A DNA stretch of 19,485 bases from Candidatus Microgenomates bacterium (GTDB lineage: Bacteria; Patescibacteriota; Microgenomatia; UBA1406; GWC2-37-13). Shown in pieces: positions 1 through 7,048 of this stretch. A program made the position numbers and the translations under genes. The DNA lies in NCBI GenBank assembly GCA_016178125.1, contig JACOTV010000053.1, positions 1 through 19,485 of the forward strand. The letters are read 5' to 3'. The notes below the pieces were generated by a model. The model made no database searches, was not told where the DNA came from, and was given only the letters and a program-made list of their open reading frames with translations. Numbering within the stretch: position 1 is the first letter of the stretch; each line of letters begins with the position of its first letter.

Positions 1-25
1 AACGGAGCTCATCGATTGCAGACAT
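1..25 (-). CDS. First codons of a gene leaving the left edge
   Basis: On the minus strand an ATG at 23-25 opens the frame MSAIDELR and runs off the window. A perfect TATAAT lies 6 bases upstream (32-37), the same geometry as at most other gene starts here, which supports a real leaderless start. Eight residues do not allow a function to be assigned. Confidence 0.5.
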
Positions 26-31
26 GGAAGA

Positions 32-39
32 ATTATACT
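32..39. promoter_or_regulatory. Overlapping divergent -10 boxes
   Basis: On the minus strand 32-37 reads TATAAT, 6 bases from the ATG of the left-edge gene. On the plus strand 34-39 reads TATACT and would start a transcript near position 46, reading into the structured stretch 46-312. No good -35 is visible for either direction. Confidence 0.45.
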
Positions 40-45
40 AAACAA

Positions 46-312
46 TCGTTCTTCTAAGTAGCATACATGCCCCCTTGCCTTCCCCCGTGAAACGGAGTGG
101 AGACGAGGAATTGGAGATAGGAACGAACCGATAATGCGGATACGGGTCAAATGGCACGGGAGGCAAAGAGCCGAGAATCTGAATGGTCTAAAAGACCTGC
201 TGCATTTGGCCCGGAGACGTATTTTCGGTGAGTGACGAGGGACCAGGTAACATGCAAGTGTGAGATCCTATCGCTTTACTACGTTTCGCTCCAGGATGGC
301 AGAGGGGAGAAT
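46..312 (+). ncRNA. Candidate structured RNA, family unknown
   Basis: This stretch has no convincing ORF and is purine-rich on the plus strand. It can fold in nested fashion. An 11-bp stem pairs 143-153 with 203-213 (one G-U) and encloses a perfect GGTCT-AAA-AGACC hairpin at 185-197. A 7-bp outer stem pairs 116-122 with 266-272, and a small hairpin CCGT-GAA-ACGG sits at 85-95. A plus-strand TATACT lies just upstream. I compared it by eye with RNase P RNA, tmRNA and SRP RNA and did not find their conserved sequences. It could instead be the 3' UTR of the rplT operon read from the minus strand, but the G-U pair favours the plus strand. Confidence 0.4.
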
Positions 313-654
313 TTATTTCACCTGATCGATGATTTTATTGAACACTGCAGGATGTTCGACGGCGATCTGTGAGAGGATTTTACGATCGACTTCGATATTG
401 TTTTTCTTGAGTGCGTTCATGAAGGTACTATATTTCATGCCCTTTTCGGTGACTGCAGCGTTGATGCGAACGATCCAAAGGGTGCGGAAGTCGCGCTTAC
501 GACGTTTACGACCATGAAACGCATATTGACCTGCGTGCAGGGTGGCTTCTTTGGCCTTGCGGAACAAGGTGCTTCGGCTCATCCAATAGCCCTTAGCAAG
601 CTTCAATACTTTTTTGTGGCGTTCTCTTGTGCGTGTACCTGATTTGACTCTCAT
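313..654 (-). CDS. rplT: Ribosomal protein bL20
   Basis: This 113-residue protein is a full-length bL20, an early assembly protein of the large subunit that binds 23S rRNA. Visible hallmarks are the very basic N-terminal arm (residues 1-60, with KLAKGYWMSRSTLFRKAKEA) and the globular C-terminal part with the WIVRINAA segment and the ending HPAVFNKIIDQVK. It is the last gene of thrS-infC-rpmI-rplT and lies 16 bases after rpmI. That gap has no Shine-Dalgarno sequence but contains TATAAT 8 bases before the ATG, so it may also be transcribed from its own internal leaderless promoter. Identification is secure. Confidence 0.97.
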   Translation of the reverse strand: MRVKSGTRTRERHKKVLKLAKGYWMSRSTLFRKAKEATLHAGQYAFHGRKRRKRDFRTLWIVRINAAVTEKGMKYSTFMNALKKNNIEVDRKILSQIAVEHPAVFNKIIDQVK

Positions 655-662
655 AGGTTTGT

Positions 663-668
663 ATTATA
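663..668 (-). promoter_or_regulatory. Internal -10 box before rplT
   Basis: A perfect TATAAT on the minus strand fills the short rpmI-rplT gap, 8 bases from the rplT ATG. Its position predicts a transcript starting at or next to the start codon. The gap has no ribosome binding site, which makes this the more likely way to reinitiate expression of rplT. Confidence 0.5.
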
Positions 669-670
669 CT

Positions 671-868
671 TTATGCAAGGCCAAGAATGCGGCGAATCTT
701 TTTCGCAGCCACACCCGTGGTTTCTTTAATAGTCTTCAAGCGACGCACCTGAGCCTTTGATTTATTGGATCGAAGATGGCGCAAATAATGAGAACGGTGA
801 AGAACTTTCCCGTTTTTGGTTACTTTGAAGCGTTTTGCTGCTCCTTTATGTACTCTCTGTCTGGACAT
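671..868 (-). CDS. rpmI: Ribosomal protein bL35
   Basis: This 65-residue basic protein carries the bL35 signature HKGAAKRFKVTKNGKV near the N terminus, followed by a run of Arg and Lys, as expected for this small large-subunit protein. Its ATG lies one base after the infC stop (TAA-T-ATG), which implies translational coupling. The order infC-rpmI-rplT is the standard bacterial arrangement. Confidence 0.96.
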   Translation of the reverse strand: MSRQRVHKGAAKRFKVTKNGKVLHRSHYLRHLRSNKSKAQVRRLKTIKETTGVAAKKIRRILGLA

Positions 869-869
869 A

Positions 870-1406
870 TTATTTTTTTCTGGAAACTACTGCGCGAATT
901 ACTCTTCCCTCAACGCGTGGTTCTTTGGAAATATTGACGTCTCCCAGGCTGGCGATGAACTTTTTAACGAGTTCTATGGCCATATACTTTTTGCCCATCT
1001 CCCGCCCTTTGAGCGTGAGGTTCAGGCGTACCTGGTTTCCCTCTTCCAAAAACTCTTTTCCTTTGTGCTCAAGCCGCTCCAAATCGCCTGAGGCGATAAA
1101 GAGTGAAAGCTTGATGTCTTTCACAATGCTCTTCTTGATTCCTTTTTTGGCTTCTTTAAGCTTTTTTTCTTCTTGATATAAAAACTTTTTAAAATCGATT
1201 ATCTTGGCTACTGCTGGCTTGGCATTGGGGGCGATGAGGATTAAATCCTGCTCGCGCTCTCGTGCCTGAGCCATTGCTTCTTCCCGTGAAATCACGCCTA
1301 TCTGGTGACCTTCGTTGTCCACCACCCTCAGGGGTGACGCCTGGATTCTATCGTTTATCGTATAGAACTTGCGCGGTTGACGGGCTTGATTTTTATTATG
1401 TCTCAA
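870..1406 (-). CDS. infC: Translation initiation factor IF-3, TTG start
   Basis: This 178-residue IF-3 keeps 30S subunits free and proofreads the start codon. The N-terminal domain begins with the conserved YTINDRIQ segment (about residues 15-22), a Lys-rich linker follows (about 72-92), and the C-terminal domain covers about 92-178. The start codon is TTG at 1404-1406. No ATG or GTG lies upstream in frame before a TGA seven codons away, and the next internal Met would remove conserved residues. The start lies inside the end of thrS, overlapping it by 11 bases. Rare infC start codons underlie IF-3 autoregulation in Escherichia coli (AUU), so the same logic may apply here; that is inference. 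Confidence 0.96.
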   Translation of the reverse strand: MRHNKNQARQPRKFYTINDRIQASPLRVVDNEGHQIGVISREEAMAQAREREQDLILIAPNAKPAVAKIIDFKKFLYQEEKKLKEAKKGIKKSIVKDIKLSLFIASGDLERLEHKGKEFLEEGNQVRLNLTLKGREMGKKYMAIELVKKFIASLGDVNISKEPRVEGRVIRAVVSRKK

Positions 1407-3102
1407 TACTTCGTTTGACTGTCTTCACAAAATCACTAACTGTCTGAAGACCTTCGTCTTTGCCTTCCCGGGTACGAACTGTTACTACAAAATCGTCCCG
1501 AGATACCTCTTTATCTCCTATTATAACCATATAGGGCACTTTTTGTAAAGTCGCGCTCCTTACCTTTGATTGCATGGTTTCTGCTCTGTCATCAAGCTCT
1601 GCTCGAATTCCGTTTTCTTTAAGTTCACTAAGAATTTTTTTGGAAATCATTACCTGCACTGGTGCGAGCCACACGGGGAAATTACCCATTGTGTGTTCTA
1701 TATATACTGATAGGAATCTCTCGATAGAGCCCATAAGCGCAAAATGGATCATAACGGGGGTCTGCTCTTTACCTTCTGAATCGGTATACACGAGTCCAAA
1801 GCGCTTCGGCTGAACAAAGTCGAGCTGAGGCGTGGCCAATTGCCATTCGCGGCCGATCGCATCAGTAGCCATAAAATCGATCTTTGGCCCATAAAATGCG
1901 GCTTCACCGGGTGCTTCAAAATAATCTAGTTTAGCCTCCTGTGCGGCTTCGAGCAGTATTTTCTGAGCAAGTTCCCATAGGGAATCTTCTCCCAGATATC
2001 CGCTGGCATTGTTAGGATCTCTATAAGAAAGTCGTGCTCGCAACGTCATTCCTATCCTCTTGTAAAATTCTTGAACGATCTGAATAAGGTCACGATAAAT
2101 ATCTTTGATCTGATCTGGCGTGCAAAATATATGACTATCATCTTGGGTTGCTGCTCGAACTCGTGACAAGCCGAGGAGTTCGCCGTCTTTTTCATCGCGA
2201 TAGATCATGGTCGTCTCCATGTATTTGATTGGTAGTTCTCGATAGCTGTGAGGGCGGCCCGCATAAATCTGCTGGTGATGTGGACAATTCATCGGCTTCA
2301 TCATGAACAGATCTTCGGTTTCCTGACTGGTCACCATAAATTTCTCCGGAAATTTGTCAAAATGACCGGAAGTTTTGTATGTTTCGATCTTTGCGATGTG
2401 AGGTACCGTTACCCGTTGGAACCCTATCTTCGCGCGCAATCCTTGAGAGTATTCGTTTAGCTTATCGCGAAGTATGGTTCCTTTAGGGGTAAACAACGGA
2501 AGTCCTTTACCAATCAATTCCGAGAAAACGAAGAGGTCGAGTTCTTTCCCAAGCCTACGATGATCACGTTTTTTGGCTTCCTGCATTTTGATCACATATT
2601 CGTCGAGTTCTTCTTTTGTTGTGAATGCAGTCCCATAGATGCGGGTCAGCATTTTATTCTTTTCGCTTCCGCGCCAGTAGGCGCCCGCAACGGATAGAAG
2701 TTTGAAAAATTTGAGATCCTTACTAGGCGCCTCAACGTGTCCGCCACGACAAAGGTCTATAAATTCTCCTGATTTATAGAACGTAATTGGTTCTCCTTTT
2801 TTCGCGATTTCTTCGATCAGTTCTTTTTTATACTCGTTGTCCCCCACTCTCTGAAGAGCGTCTTTTTCGTCGGAGTCGATCTTTTCGAAGTTCTTCCATT
2901 GTTTTACGATGTCGCGCATCTTTCCCTCGATTTTGGGAAAATCGTTTTCAGAAATAGGATCTTTAAAGTCAAAGTCATAATAAAATCCATCTTCGATTGC
3001 GGGGCCAATGGTGAGTTTTGTGTCTGGGTACATCTGTAAAATAGCAGCCGCCAAGAGGTGCGCTGTTGAATGCCGAAGGTGATTTAGCTGTTCATTTTGC
3101 AT
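1396..3102 (-). CDS. thrS: Threonyl-tRNA synthetase lacking the TGS domain
   Basis: This 568-residue enzyme charges tRNA-Thr. It starts directly with the editing domain: H11 and H15 (HSTAH), C118 and H122 (CRGGH) form a complete proofreading site. The catalytic core has the zinc ligands C273 (NCPHH), H324 (DDSHIF) and H453 (VMIHF), motif 2 around TTMIYRDE, and motif 3 GSIERF. The anticodon-binding domain begins near FPVWLAPVQV (475) and looks about ten residues shorter than usual between APVQV and the ELKENGIRAELDDR stretch. The N-terminal TGS domain of most bacterial enzymes is absent. A TATAAT lies 7 bases before the ATG. It is the first gene of the operon and overlaps infC. Confidence 0.96.
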   Translation of the reverse strand: MQNEQLNHLRHSTAHLLAAAILQMYPDTKLTIGPAIEDGFYYDFDFKDPISENDFPKIEGKMRDIVKQWKNFEKIDSDEKDALQRVGDNEYKKELIEEIAKKGEPITFYKSGEFIDLCRGGHVEAPSKDLKFFKLLSVAGAYWRGSEKNKMLTRIYGTAFTTKEELDEYVIKMQEAKKRDHRRLGKELDLFVFSELIGKGLPLFTPKGTILRDKLNEYSQGLRAKIGFQRVTVPHIAKIETYKTSGHFDKFPEKFMVTSQETEDLFMMKPMNCPHHQQIYAGRPHSYRELPIKYMETTMIYRDEKDGELLGLSRVRAATQDDSHIFCTPDQIKDIYRDLIQIVQEFYKRIGMTLRARLSYRDPNNASGYLGEDSLWELAQKILLEAAQEAKLDYFEAPGEAAFYGPKIDFMATDAIGREWQLATPQLDFVQPKRFGLVYTDSEGKEQTPVMIHFALMGSIERFLSVYIEHTMGNFPVWLAPVQVMISKKILSELKENGIRAELDDRAETMQSKVRSATLQKVPYMVIIGDKEVSRDDFVVTVRTREGKDEGLQTVSDFVKTVKRSIET

Positions 3103-3109
3103 ACCTGAG

Positions 3110-3115
3110 ATTATA
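3110..3115 (-). promoter_or_regulatory. -10 box of the thrS operon
   Basis: TATAAT on the minus strand ends 7 bases before the thrS ATG, which predicts a leaderless mRNA. The -35 region is poor (CGGCAA at 17 bases spacing). There is no room for a T-box leader, so this thrS is not controlled by one at this site. Confidence 0.55.
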
Positions 3116-3125
3116 CATAACTATA

Positions 3126-3650
3126 CTATTTATTGCCGTTTAAACCAAAAAGTAAGAGAGACAGGTCAATGTTGGCGTAATGCAGGGTCCATTCGCCAGA
3201 CATTTTGTATACAACTATGAGAATCCAGATAATAATCAGATACTTACGGTAAAACCGATACGCTGCATCTTCGGACTTAAGAAAATACATAAGCGTCACA
3301 TATACGGTTATGAGTGGACCCAAGAAGTTTGGAAAATAGAATAAAAACATTTCCTTCTGGGTACTAAAAAAGAGCAATTGTCCAATCGTACGCAACCCAA
3401 ACAACCAATACAGTGTTTTACGAATCTTCCAATTTCGTCCAGCGATGACCATGAAGATATATGACCAATAGTCTGCGGCCTTGTCGATGAGTTGGTATGT
3501 CTGACCGTTCATACCGAGGACTCCTAGGAGGTCGCCGTCTGTAACATCGAGAATAAAATTTGCCCAAATCGCATCAAACGGGAAAAACGGCATGAAGCAT
3601 GGAATAATAAATCTCAACGCGATAATGAGCGTTTGACCGATATATGACAT
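3126..3650 (-). CDS. Membrane protein of unknown function
   Basis: I do not recognise a family for this 174-residue protein. It has a hydrophobic N terminus (about 5-30), a polar stretch with DVTDGDLLG (about 36-43), and hydrophobic segments near 62-70, 80-95, 101-122 and 137-148. Trp, Tyr and Phe are frequent. It could be an integral membrane protein with four or five helices. The ATG start fits the first hydrophobic segment. It ends 23 bases before thrS begins, and the thrS promoter lies in that gap, so it is probably transcribed separately. Confidence 0.7.
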   Translation of the reverse strand: MSYIGQTLIIALRFIIPCFMPFFPFDAIWANFILDVTDGDLLGVLGMNGQTYQLIDKAADYWSYIFMVIAGRNWKIRKTLYWLFGLRTIGQLLFFSTQKEMFLFYFPNFLGPLITVYVTLMYFLKSEDAAYRFYRKYLIIIWILIVVYKMSGEWTLHYANIDLSLLLFGLNGNK

Positions 3651-3858
3651 AGTGAAAGTGTAGCTTATTTGTGTTGCGCCAAGTGCCGGTGATTACGTGC
3701 GAGTAAACACATTGGTGCGCACGCGGGGAAAGAAACGAGGTCGAGCCGGTATTAGCCTTGATCCATGTTTTTGAACCTTTGACCGTGAACTTCTCGGCGT
3801 ATTTTCGGATCTTCGATTCCGATTTGCTTACCATGACTGGCTGACCTTCGTGTCTCAT
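3574..3858 (-). CDS. Doubtful small basic protein
   Basis: This 94-codon frame begins MRHEGQPVMVSKSESK at 3858. The main support is a perfect TATAAT (3866-3871) placed 7 bases before this ATG, as at other leaderless genes here. The first 60 residues are basic and plausible (KIRKYAEKFTVKGSKTWIK). Against it, the last 25 codons overlap the start of the membrane protein gene by 77 bases in another frame, and no family is recognised. The promoter may instead serve the membrane protein gene with a 5' leader of about 200 bases. Confidence 0.35.
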   Translation of the reverse strand: MRHEGQPVMVSKSESKIRKYAEKFTVKGSKTWIKANTGSTSFLSPRAHQCVYSHVITGTWRNTNKLHFHYVIYRSNAHYRVEIYYSMLHAVFPV

Positions 3859-3865
3859 AGGCTCC

Positions 3866-3871
3866 ATTATA
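3866..3871 (-). promoter_or_regulatory. -10 box, minus strand
   Basis: TATAAT on the minus strand ends 7 bases upstream of the ATG at 3858. It would drive the small ORF and the membrane protein gene downstream. Confidence 0.45.
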
Positions 3872-3916
3872 CCATTTTTAGCCTTCCTAAAGTACCTGCG
3901 CCGTGATAAAATAGTG

Positions 3917-3922
3917 TAGAAT
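3917..3922 (+). promoter_or_regulatory. Probable -10 box of the tRNA-Val/tRNA-Asp unit
   Basis: TAGAAT at 3917-3922 predicts a start near 3929. That is directly upstream of the interrupted tRNA-Val 5' copy (3935), not of the intact tRNA (3997). This is what one expects if the interrupted copy marks the original position of the tRNA gene. No clear -35 is seen. Confidence 0.4.
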
Positions 3923-3934
3923 TTGGAGTTGTCA

Positions 3935-3987
3935 GGACTCGTAGCCCTGCCTGGCCGGCAGGCAGGTCAGTTGGCCAAGCCAACTGA
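3935..3987 (+). pseudogene. tRNA-Val 5' fragment split by a palindrome
   Basis: GGACTCGTAGC (3935-3945) and TCAGTTGGC (3967-3975) together reproduce the first 20 bases of the intact tRNA-Val at 3997. Between them sits a 21-base palindrome (3946-3966) with arms CCTGCCTG and CAGGCAGG. TCAGTTGGC then continues through CAA into its own inverted copy GCCAACTGA (3979-3987), giving a second perfect 9-bp hairpin. The fragment has no anticodon arm, so it is not a functional tRNA. Confidence 0.75.
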
Positions 3988-3996
3988 TTGCATTAA

Positions 3997-4070
3997 GGAC
4001 TCGTAGCTCAGTTGGCTAGAGCGTTGCATTGACATTGCAAAGGTCACAGGTTCAAGTCCTGTCGGGTCCA
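3997..4070 (+). tRNA. tRNA-Val (GAC)
   Basis: A full cloverleaf is visible. The acceptor stem GGACTCG pairs with CGGGTCC, the D arm contains AGCTCAGTTGGCTAGAGC, and the anticodon stem TTGCA/TGCAA encloses loop TTGACAT with anticodon GAC (4031-4033). The T arm contains GGTTCAAGTCC. The discriminator base is A (4070). The 3' CCA is not encoded, so it must be added after transcription. Confidence 0.95.
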
Positions 4071-4074
4071 CATT

Positions 4075-4117
4075 AGAGTCTGTTAACGAGTTAATGCGTA
4101 ACGAGTTTACAGACTCT
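4075..4117. repeat. Inverted repeat between two tRNAs
   Basis: AGAGTCTGT (4075-4083) pairs perfectly with ACAGACTCT (4109-4117). The loop holds a direct repeat TAACGAG (4084-4090 and 4099-4105). It lies 5 bases after tRNA-Val. There is no T-run after it, so it looks more like a processing hairpin or repeat element than an intrinsic terminator. Confidence 0.55.
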
Positions 4118-4120
4118 TAT

Positions 4121-4153
4121 GCCCCGCCGAAGTCCGTCAGGACGAAGGGGGGC
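4121..4153. repeat. GC-rich imperfect palindrome
   Basis: The outer arms GCCCC (4121-4125) and GGGGC (4149-4153) and the inner hairpin GTCC-GTCA-GGAC (4132-4143) form a GC-rich imperfect palindrome. From memory, similar short palindromes containing CCGAAGTCCG and GGACGAAGG are scattered between genes in Patescibacteria genomes. It stands out in base composition from its surroundings. Confidence 0.5.
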
Positions 4154-4168
4154 TCGATGTTTCACATT

Positions 4169-4243
4169 GCGGACGTAGCTCAATTTGGTTAGAGCACTTC
4201 CCTGTCACGGAAGGGGTTGCGGGTTCGAGTCCCGTCGTTCGCG
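4169..4243 (+). tRNA. tRNA-Asp (GTC)
   Basis: The acceptor stem GCGGACG pairs with CGTTCGC, and the anticodon stem CTTCC/GGAAG encloses loop CTGTCAC with anticodon GTC (4204-4206). The T arm is GCGGGTTCGAGTCCCGT. The discriminator is G (4243), the identity base for Asp. CCA is not encoded. No separate promoter is obvious, so it is probably cotranscribed with tRNA-Val. Confidence 0.95.
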
Positions 4244-4251
4244 CATCTGGG

Positions 4252-5190
4252 TTAGGAAAGGAGTTTTTTTAGGCGCTCTATCGCGTCCAAGTCGTGAATC
4301 GACACGGCGTATGTCTGCGGATTAAGTTTTTTGAGCTGTTTCAACTTCTTCTCGATTTCTTCGTTGGATGCAAGATCGATTTTGGTCAGAAGAATAATCT
4401 GTTCCTTTTCGGCGACCTTGGGATTATACTCGCGCAATTCATTCATCACGGTTTCGTAATCACGGATTATGTTATCTGACTCGATACTTATACAGTGAAT
4501 CAGTAGACCTGTTTTCTCAATATGCTTTAGAAACTTAATCCCAAGCCCTTTTCCGCCTGAGGCTCCTTCAATGAGACCGGGAATGTCGGCGATGATTTTT
4601 TTGCCCAGTACTCCGAGTGCTGGTTCAAGGGTAGTAAACGGATAGTTTGCGGTTTTTACATTCGCCGCAGTCAGTTCGTTTAAGAGACTACTTTTTCCAC
4701 CATTTGGTAAACCGATCAGGCCGTAGTCGGCGATAAGTTTCATAACGATGCGAAGTTTGCGTACTTGGCCCGTTTTGGGTGGCTCAGATTTTTGAGGAGT
4801 TTGGAACGTGGCTGATTTAAATGACTCGTTTCCGAGCCCGCCTCGCCCGCCTCGAGCGACTAAGATACGATCGTCTGGGCCTTGGACTTCGGTTTCACTC
4901 CCTGTCTCGAGATCTATGATCGTCGTCCCAGGAGGCAATGCGAGTTCAAAATCTGCGGCACGAGCACCTTCTTGACGGTTTTTACCTCCGGCCTCGCCAT
5001 GCGCGGCCTTAAACTCGTGTTTACCCGCGTAGCGATTGAGCGAATTCATTTGAGCATCAGCAACAACGTACACGCTTCCGCCTGCACCACCGTTTCCTCC
5101 GCTTGGTCCGCCCTTCATAGGGAAGAATGATATCTTCCCCGGCCCGCCCGTTCCACCGATAACAGTAATTTCAATTTCATCAAGAAACAT
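4252..5190 (-). CDS. obgE: Obg family GTPase (CgtA)
   Basis: This 312-residue GTPase acts in large-subunit assembly. The N-terminal Obg fold (about 1-150) is rich in glycine (GGTGGPGKISF, GGPSGGNGGAGGSV). The G domain follows: G1 GLPNGGKS (160-167), G2 YPFTT (183-187), G3 DIPG (202-205), G4 TKID (269-272), and a weak G5 near VSIHD (297-301). The C-terminal OCT domain of longer relatives is absent. I chose the Met at 5190 (MFLDEIEITV) rather than an upstream Met at 5274, because it opens the Obg fold directly and has TGC-TATAAT 6 bases before it. It converges with tRNA-Asp, 8 bases away. Confidence 0.95.
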   Translation of the reverse strand: MFLDEIEITVIGGTGGPGKISFFPMKGGPSGGNGGAGGSVYVVADAQMNSLNRYAGKHEFKAAHGEAGGKNRQEGARAADFELALPPGTTIIDLETGSETEVQGPDDRILVARGGRGGLGNESFKSATFQTPQKSEPPKTGQVRKLRIVMKLIADYGLIGLPNGGKSSLLNELTAANVKTANYPFTTLEPALGVLGKKIIADIPGLIEGASGGKGLGIKFLKHIEKTGLLIHCISIESDNIIRDYETVMNELREYNPKVAEKEQIILLTKIDLASNEEIEKKLKQLKKLNPQTYAVSIHDLDAIERLKKLLS

Positions 5191-5196
5191 AGGTAT

Positions 5197-5202
5197 ATTA
5201 TA
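5197..5202 (-). promoter_or_regulatory. Extended -10 promoter of obgE
   Basis: On the minus strand TATAAT is preceded by TGC, which makes an extended -10, and ends 6 bases before the chosen obgE ATG. This decides the obgE start and predicts a leaderless mRNA. Confidence 0.6.
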
Positions 5203-5300
5203 GCACTCTATAGTGCCAGCCCTATTTTTCGGTCGAAAAAAAATGAATATAGTAAGCGGCACTATCCTCTTCACTATACTCTTTGATATATTTTGAGGTC

Positions 5301-5338
5301 GATAGAATATCCTTTTTCCGTATCAAAAAGATACTATC
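5301..5338. repeat. Interrupted inverted repeat in the obgE-5466 intergenic region
   Basis: The 275-base divergent gap 5191-5465 contains no gene. It is AT-rich and holds an imperfect inverted repeat: GATAG, TATC and TTTTT (5301-5317) pair with AAAAA, GATA and CTATC (5325-5338), leaving 2-base and 1-base bulges. It could be an operator or a terminator-like hairpin. A promoter for the gene at 5466 is expected in this gap, but I cannot pick one with confidence; TTGCAT at 5402 has no well-spaced -10. Confidence 0.4.
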
Positions 5339-5465
5339 TCTGTCGTTTTATGCAATCGATATTACTCGCACATACGCAGTCAAAAAAACGGCAAAATCCT
5401 CTTGCATATTTATTACTTTTCTATTATCGTTTTTTTACTAGATATGTTTAGAGTGAAAGCTATAT

Positions 5466-7043
5466 ATGAAAATTTCCCGCTTTTTTTACAGGTATATAGC
5501 CCTCAGCATTTTCTTCTTTGTATTGAACGCTTCCTCTTCGCACGCCCAGACCCCACCCACTAAAGAACAGCTTGCAGCAACGGTCACGCAAGCGGTTAAC
5601 CAGGACCTCGCAAATACCGGTGATCAGGTAAAGCAAGAACAAGTCCAGCAACAAAAAACCGAGACCATGGTACAGAACACGAACACTGCAACCACCACGC
5701 AAACAACTACCGTGAACGCGAACACGGGGAACAATACAGCCGACCGCAATATTTCAATCGGAGGAAGCGCAGGGGTCATCCAAACGGGGAATGTTGGGGT
5801 GGTGACAAATGCACAAGTATCGGGAAATACGAATACGACAGCGGTCTCCGCGCCGACGCTTGCCCCAACGGGCGCATCGACCGCCGTAACAAATACAGGA
5901 ACCGGTGTCTCAATTTCTGCAGCAAACGATACTTCAAACACAACGGGCGTCCAAAACAACAATACCTCAAACACTACTCAAACGACCACGGTCAACGCCA
6001 ACACCGGTAACAATCGCGCCGATCGCAACATATCAATCGGAGGAAATGCTGGTGTCATCCAAACCGGGAGTGTCGGCGTGCAATCTAATTATTTGGTGAC
6101 GCAGAATGGTAACGCCACCATCATTGGCGGTCAAAGTCGTGGAAACGGCCCGGGAAGCGGCGCGTCAATACAACTTGCCAACACCGGTAACGGCATCACC
6201 GCCTCAAGCAGTGCAACAAACACCAACACAGCCTCTGTTGAGAATCTAAATAACACATTTATTACGCAGCTGACCACCGTGAACGCCGATACCGGGAACA
6301 ACACTGCCAGTCGAAATATTTCGATAGGTGGCGATGCCGGGGTTATTAAAACGGGAGCAGTATTTGTAGGGGCGCAATACGAAGTGAATGGTGGCAGCAA
6401 TCGTACTCAAGTTGTTGGGGGCGACGGGTCATCAGATGGCCTCGGCACAGCACTTACCAATACTGCTGACGGCGTTGGTACTGCAACAACTGACTCGAAT
6501 CAAATCTCGGCTTCGGTTTCAAACGTCAACAATACGGTAATCAATCAATCGGCATTCATCAATGCAAATACGGGCGGCAATAACGCGAGTCGTAACATTA
6601 ACACGAGTGGCGACGCGGGGACCATAAGTACCGGGAATGTGGGCGTATACGTTTCATTCCTCGCCGACTTTAGTAAAAACACCACGTACGTCTCCCCCAC
6701 TAAAAATTACTATACTTTTCTGCCAGCTCCTACCCAAACCCCCACTCCCGAGCCACAAGTAACCACCTCGAATCAGCCGGTGTATTACACCACAGCCCCT
6801 GAGCAAAAAATCTACTATGTATACGTGAATCAAGCTCCGCGTTCTCAATTTGCAAGCTACGTGTCTATGAATCCGAACGTAATGGGCGCCTATACCGGTC
6901 CCCAACCTACGCAGAATGATCAGCGTGCGGCTGTTGCAGCTACCGAAAGCCCCTCAACGATGTCAGTAGGGGGTGTTTCGCAGCTTATGGTTATGCTGAT
7001 ATCGATCGGGGCACTCGCCGTGCGCAAGATTATGCGCGTTTAA
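5466..7043 (+). CDS. Secreted repeat protein, four units, C-terminal membrane anchor
   Basis: This 525-residue surface protein belongs to no family I can name. A signal peptide (residues 1-27, ending SHA) is followed by a Gln-rich segment. Four units follow, at about 69-161, 162-257, 258-350 and 351-410. Each has a Gln and Asn/Thr ladder, then VNANTGNN-ADRNISIGG, an AGVI-TG-VGV strand, a variable stretch, and NTG leading to the next unit. A Pro/Thr/Tyr-rich stalk (410-500) leads to a hydrophobic segment (about 505-519) with RKIMRV tail. No LPXTG motif or Cys is seen. The regular Asn/Gly pattern suggests a beta-solenoid. The DNA of units 1 and 2 differs mainly at third codon positions, which indicates selection on the protein. 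It is followed by a protein with the same unit. Confidence 0.85.
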   Translation: MKISRFFYRYIALSIFFFVLNASSSHAQTPPTKEQLAATVTQAVNQDLANTGDQVKQEQVQQQKTETMVQNTNTATTTQTTTVNANTGNNTADRNISIGGSAGVIQTGNVGVVTNAQVSGNTNTTAVSAPTLAPTGASTAVTNTGTGVSISAANDTSNTTGVQNNNTSNTTQTTTVNANTGNNRADRNISIGGNAGVIQTGSVGVQSNYLVTQNGNATIIGGQSRGNGPGSGASIQLANTGNGITASSSATNTNTASVENLNNTFITQLTTVNADTGNNTASRNISIGGDAGVIKTGAVFVGAQYEVNGGSNRTQVVGGDGSSDGLGTALTNTADGVGTATTDSNQISASVSNVNNTVINQSAFINANTGGNNASRNINTSGDAGTISTGNVGVYVSFLADFSKNTTYVSPTKNYYTFLPAPTQTPTPEPQVTTSNQPVYYTTAPEQKIYYVYVNQAPRSQFASYVSMNPNVMGAYTGPQPTQNDQRAAVAATESPSTMSVGGVSQLMVMLISIGALAVRKIMRV

Positions 7044-7048
7044 CTATG

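Noticed and set aside
46..312. RNase P RNA, tmRNA or SRP RNA
   Set aside because: The conserved sequences of these RNAs were looked for by eye on both strands and not found.
5191..5465. Clear promoter for the first repeat gene
   Set aside because: Several AT-rich boxes exist, but none has good spacing to a -35 or the leaderless distance to the ATG.
5624..6905. Long minus-strand frames opposite the first repeat protein
   Set aside because: They are shadows of the repetitive plus-strand coding sequence, rich in low-complexity Val/Pro/Thr or Arg/Leu, without promoter or start signals.
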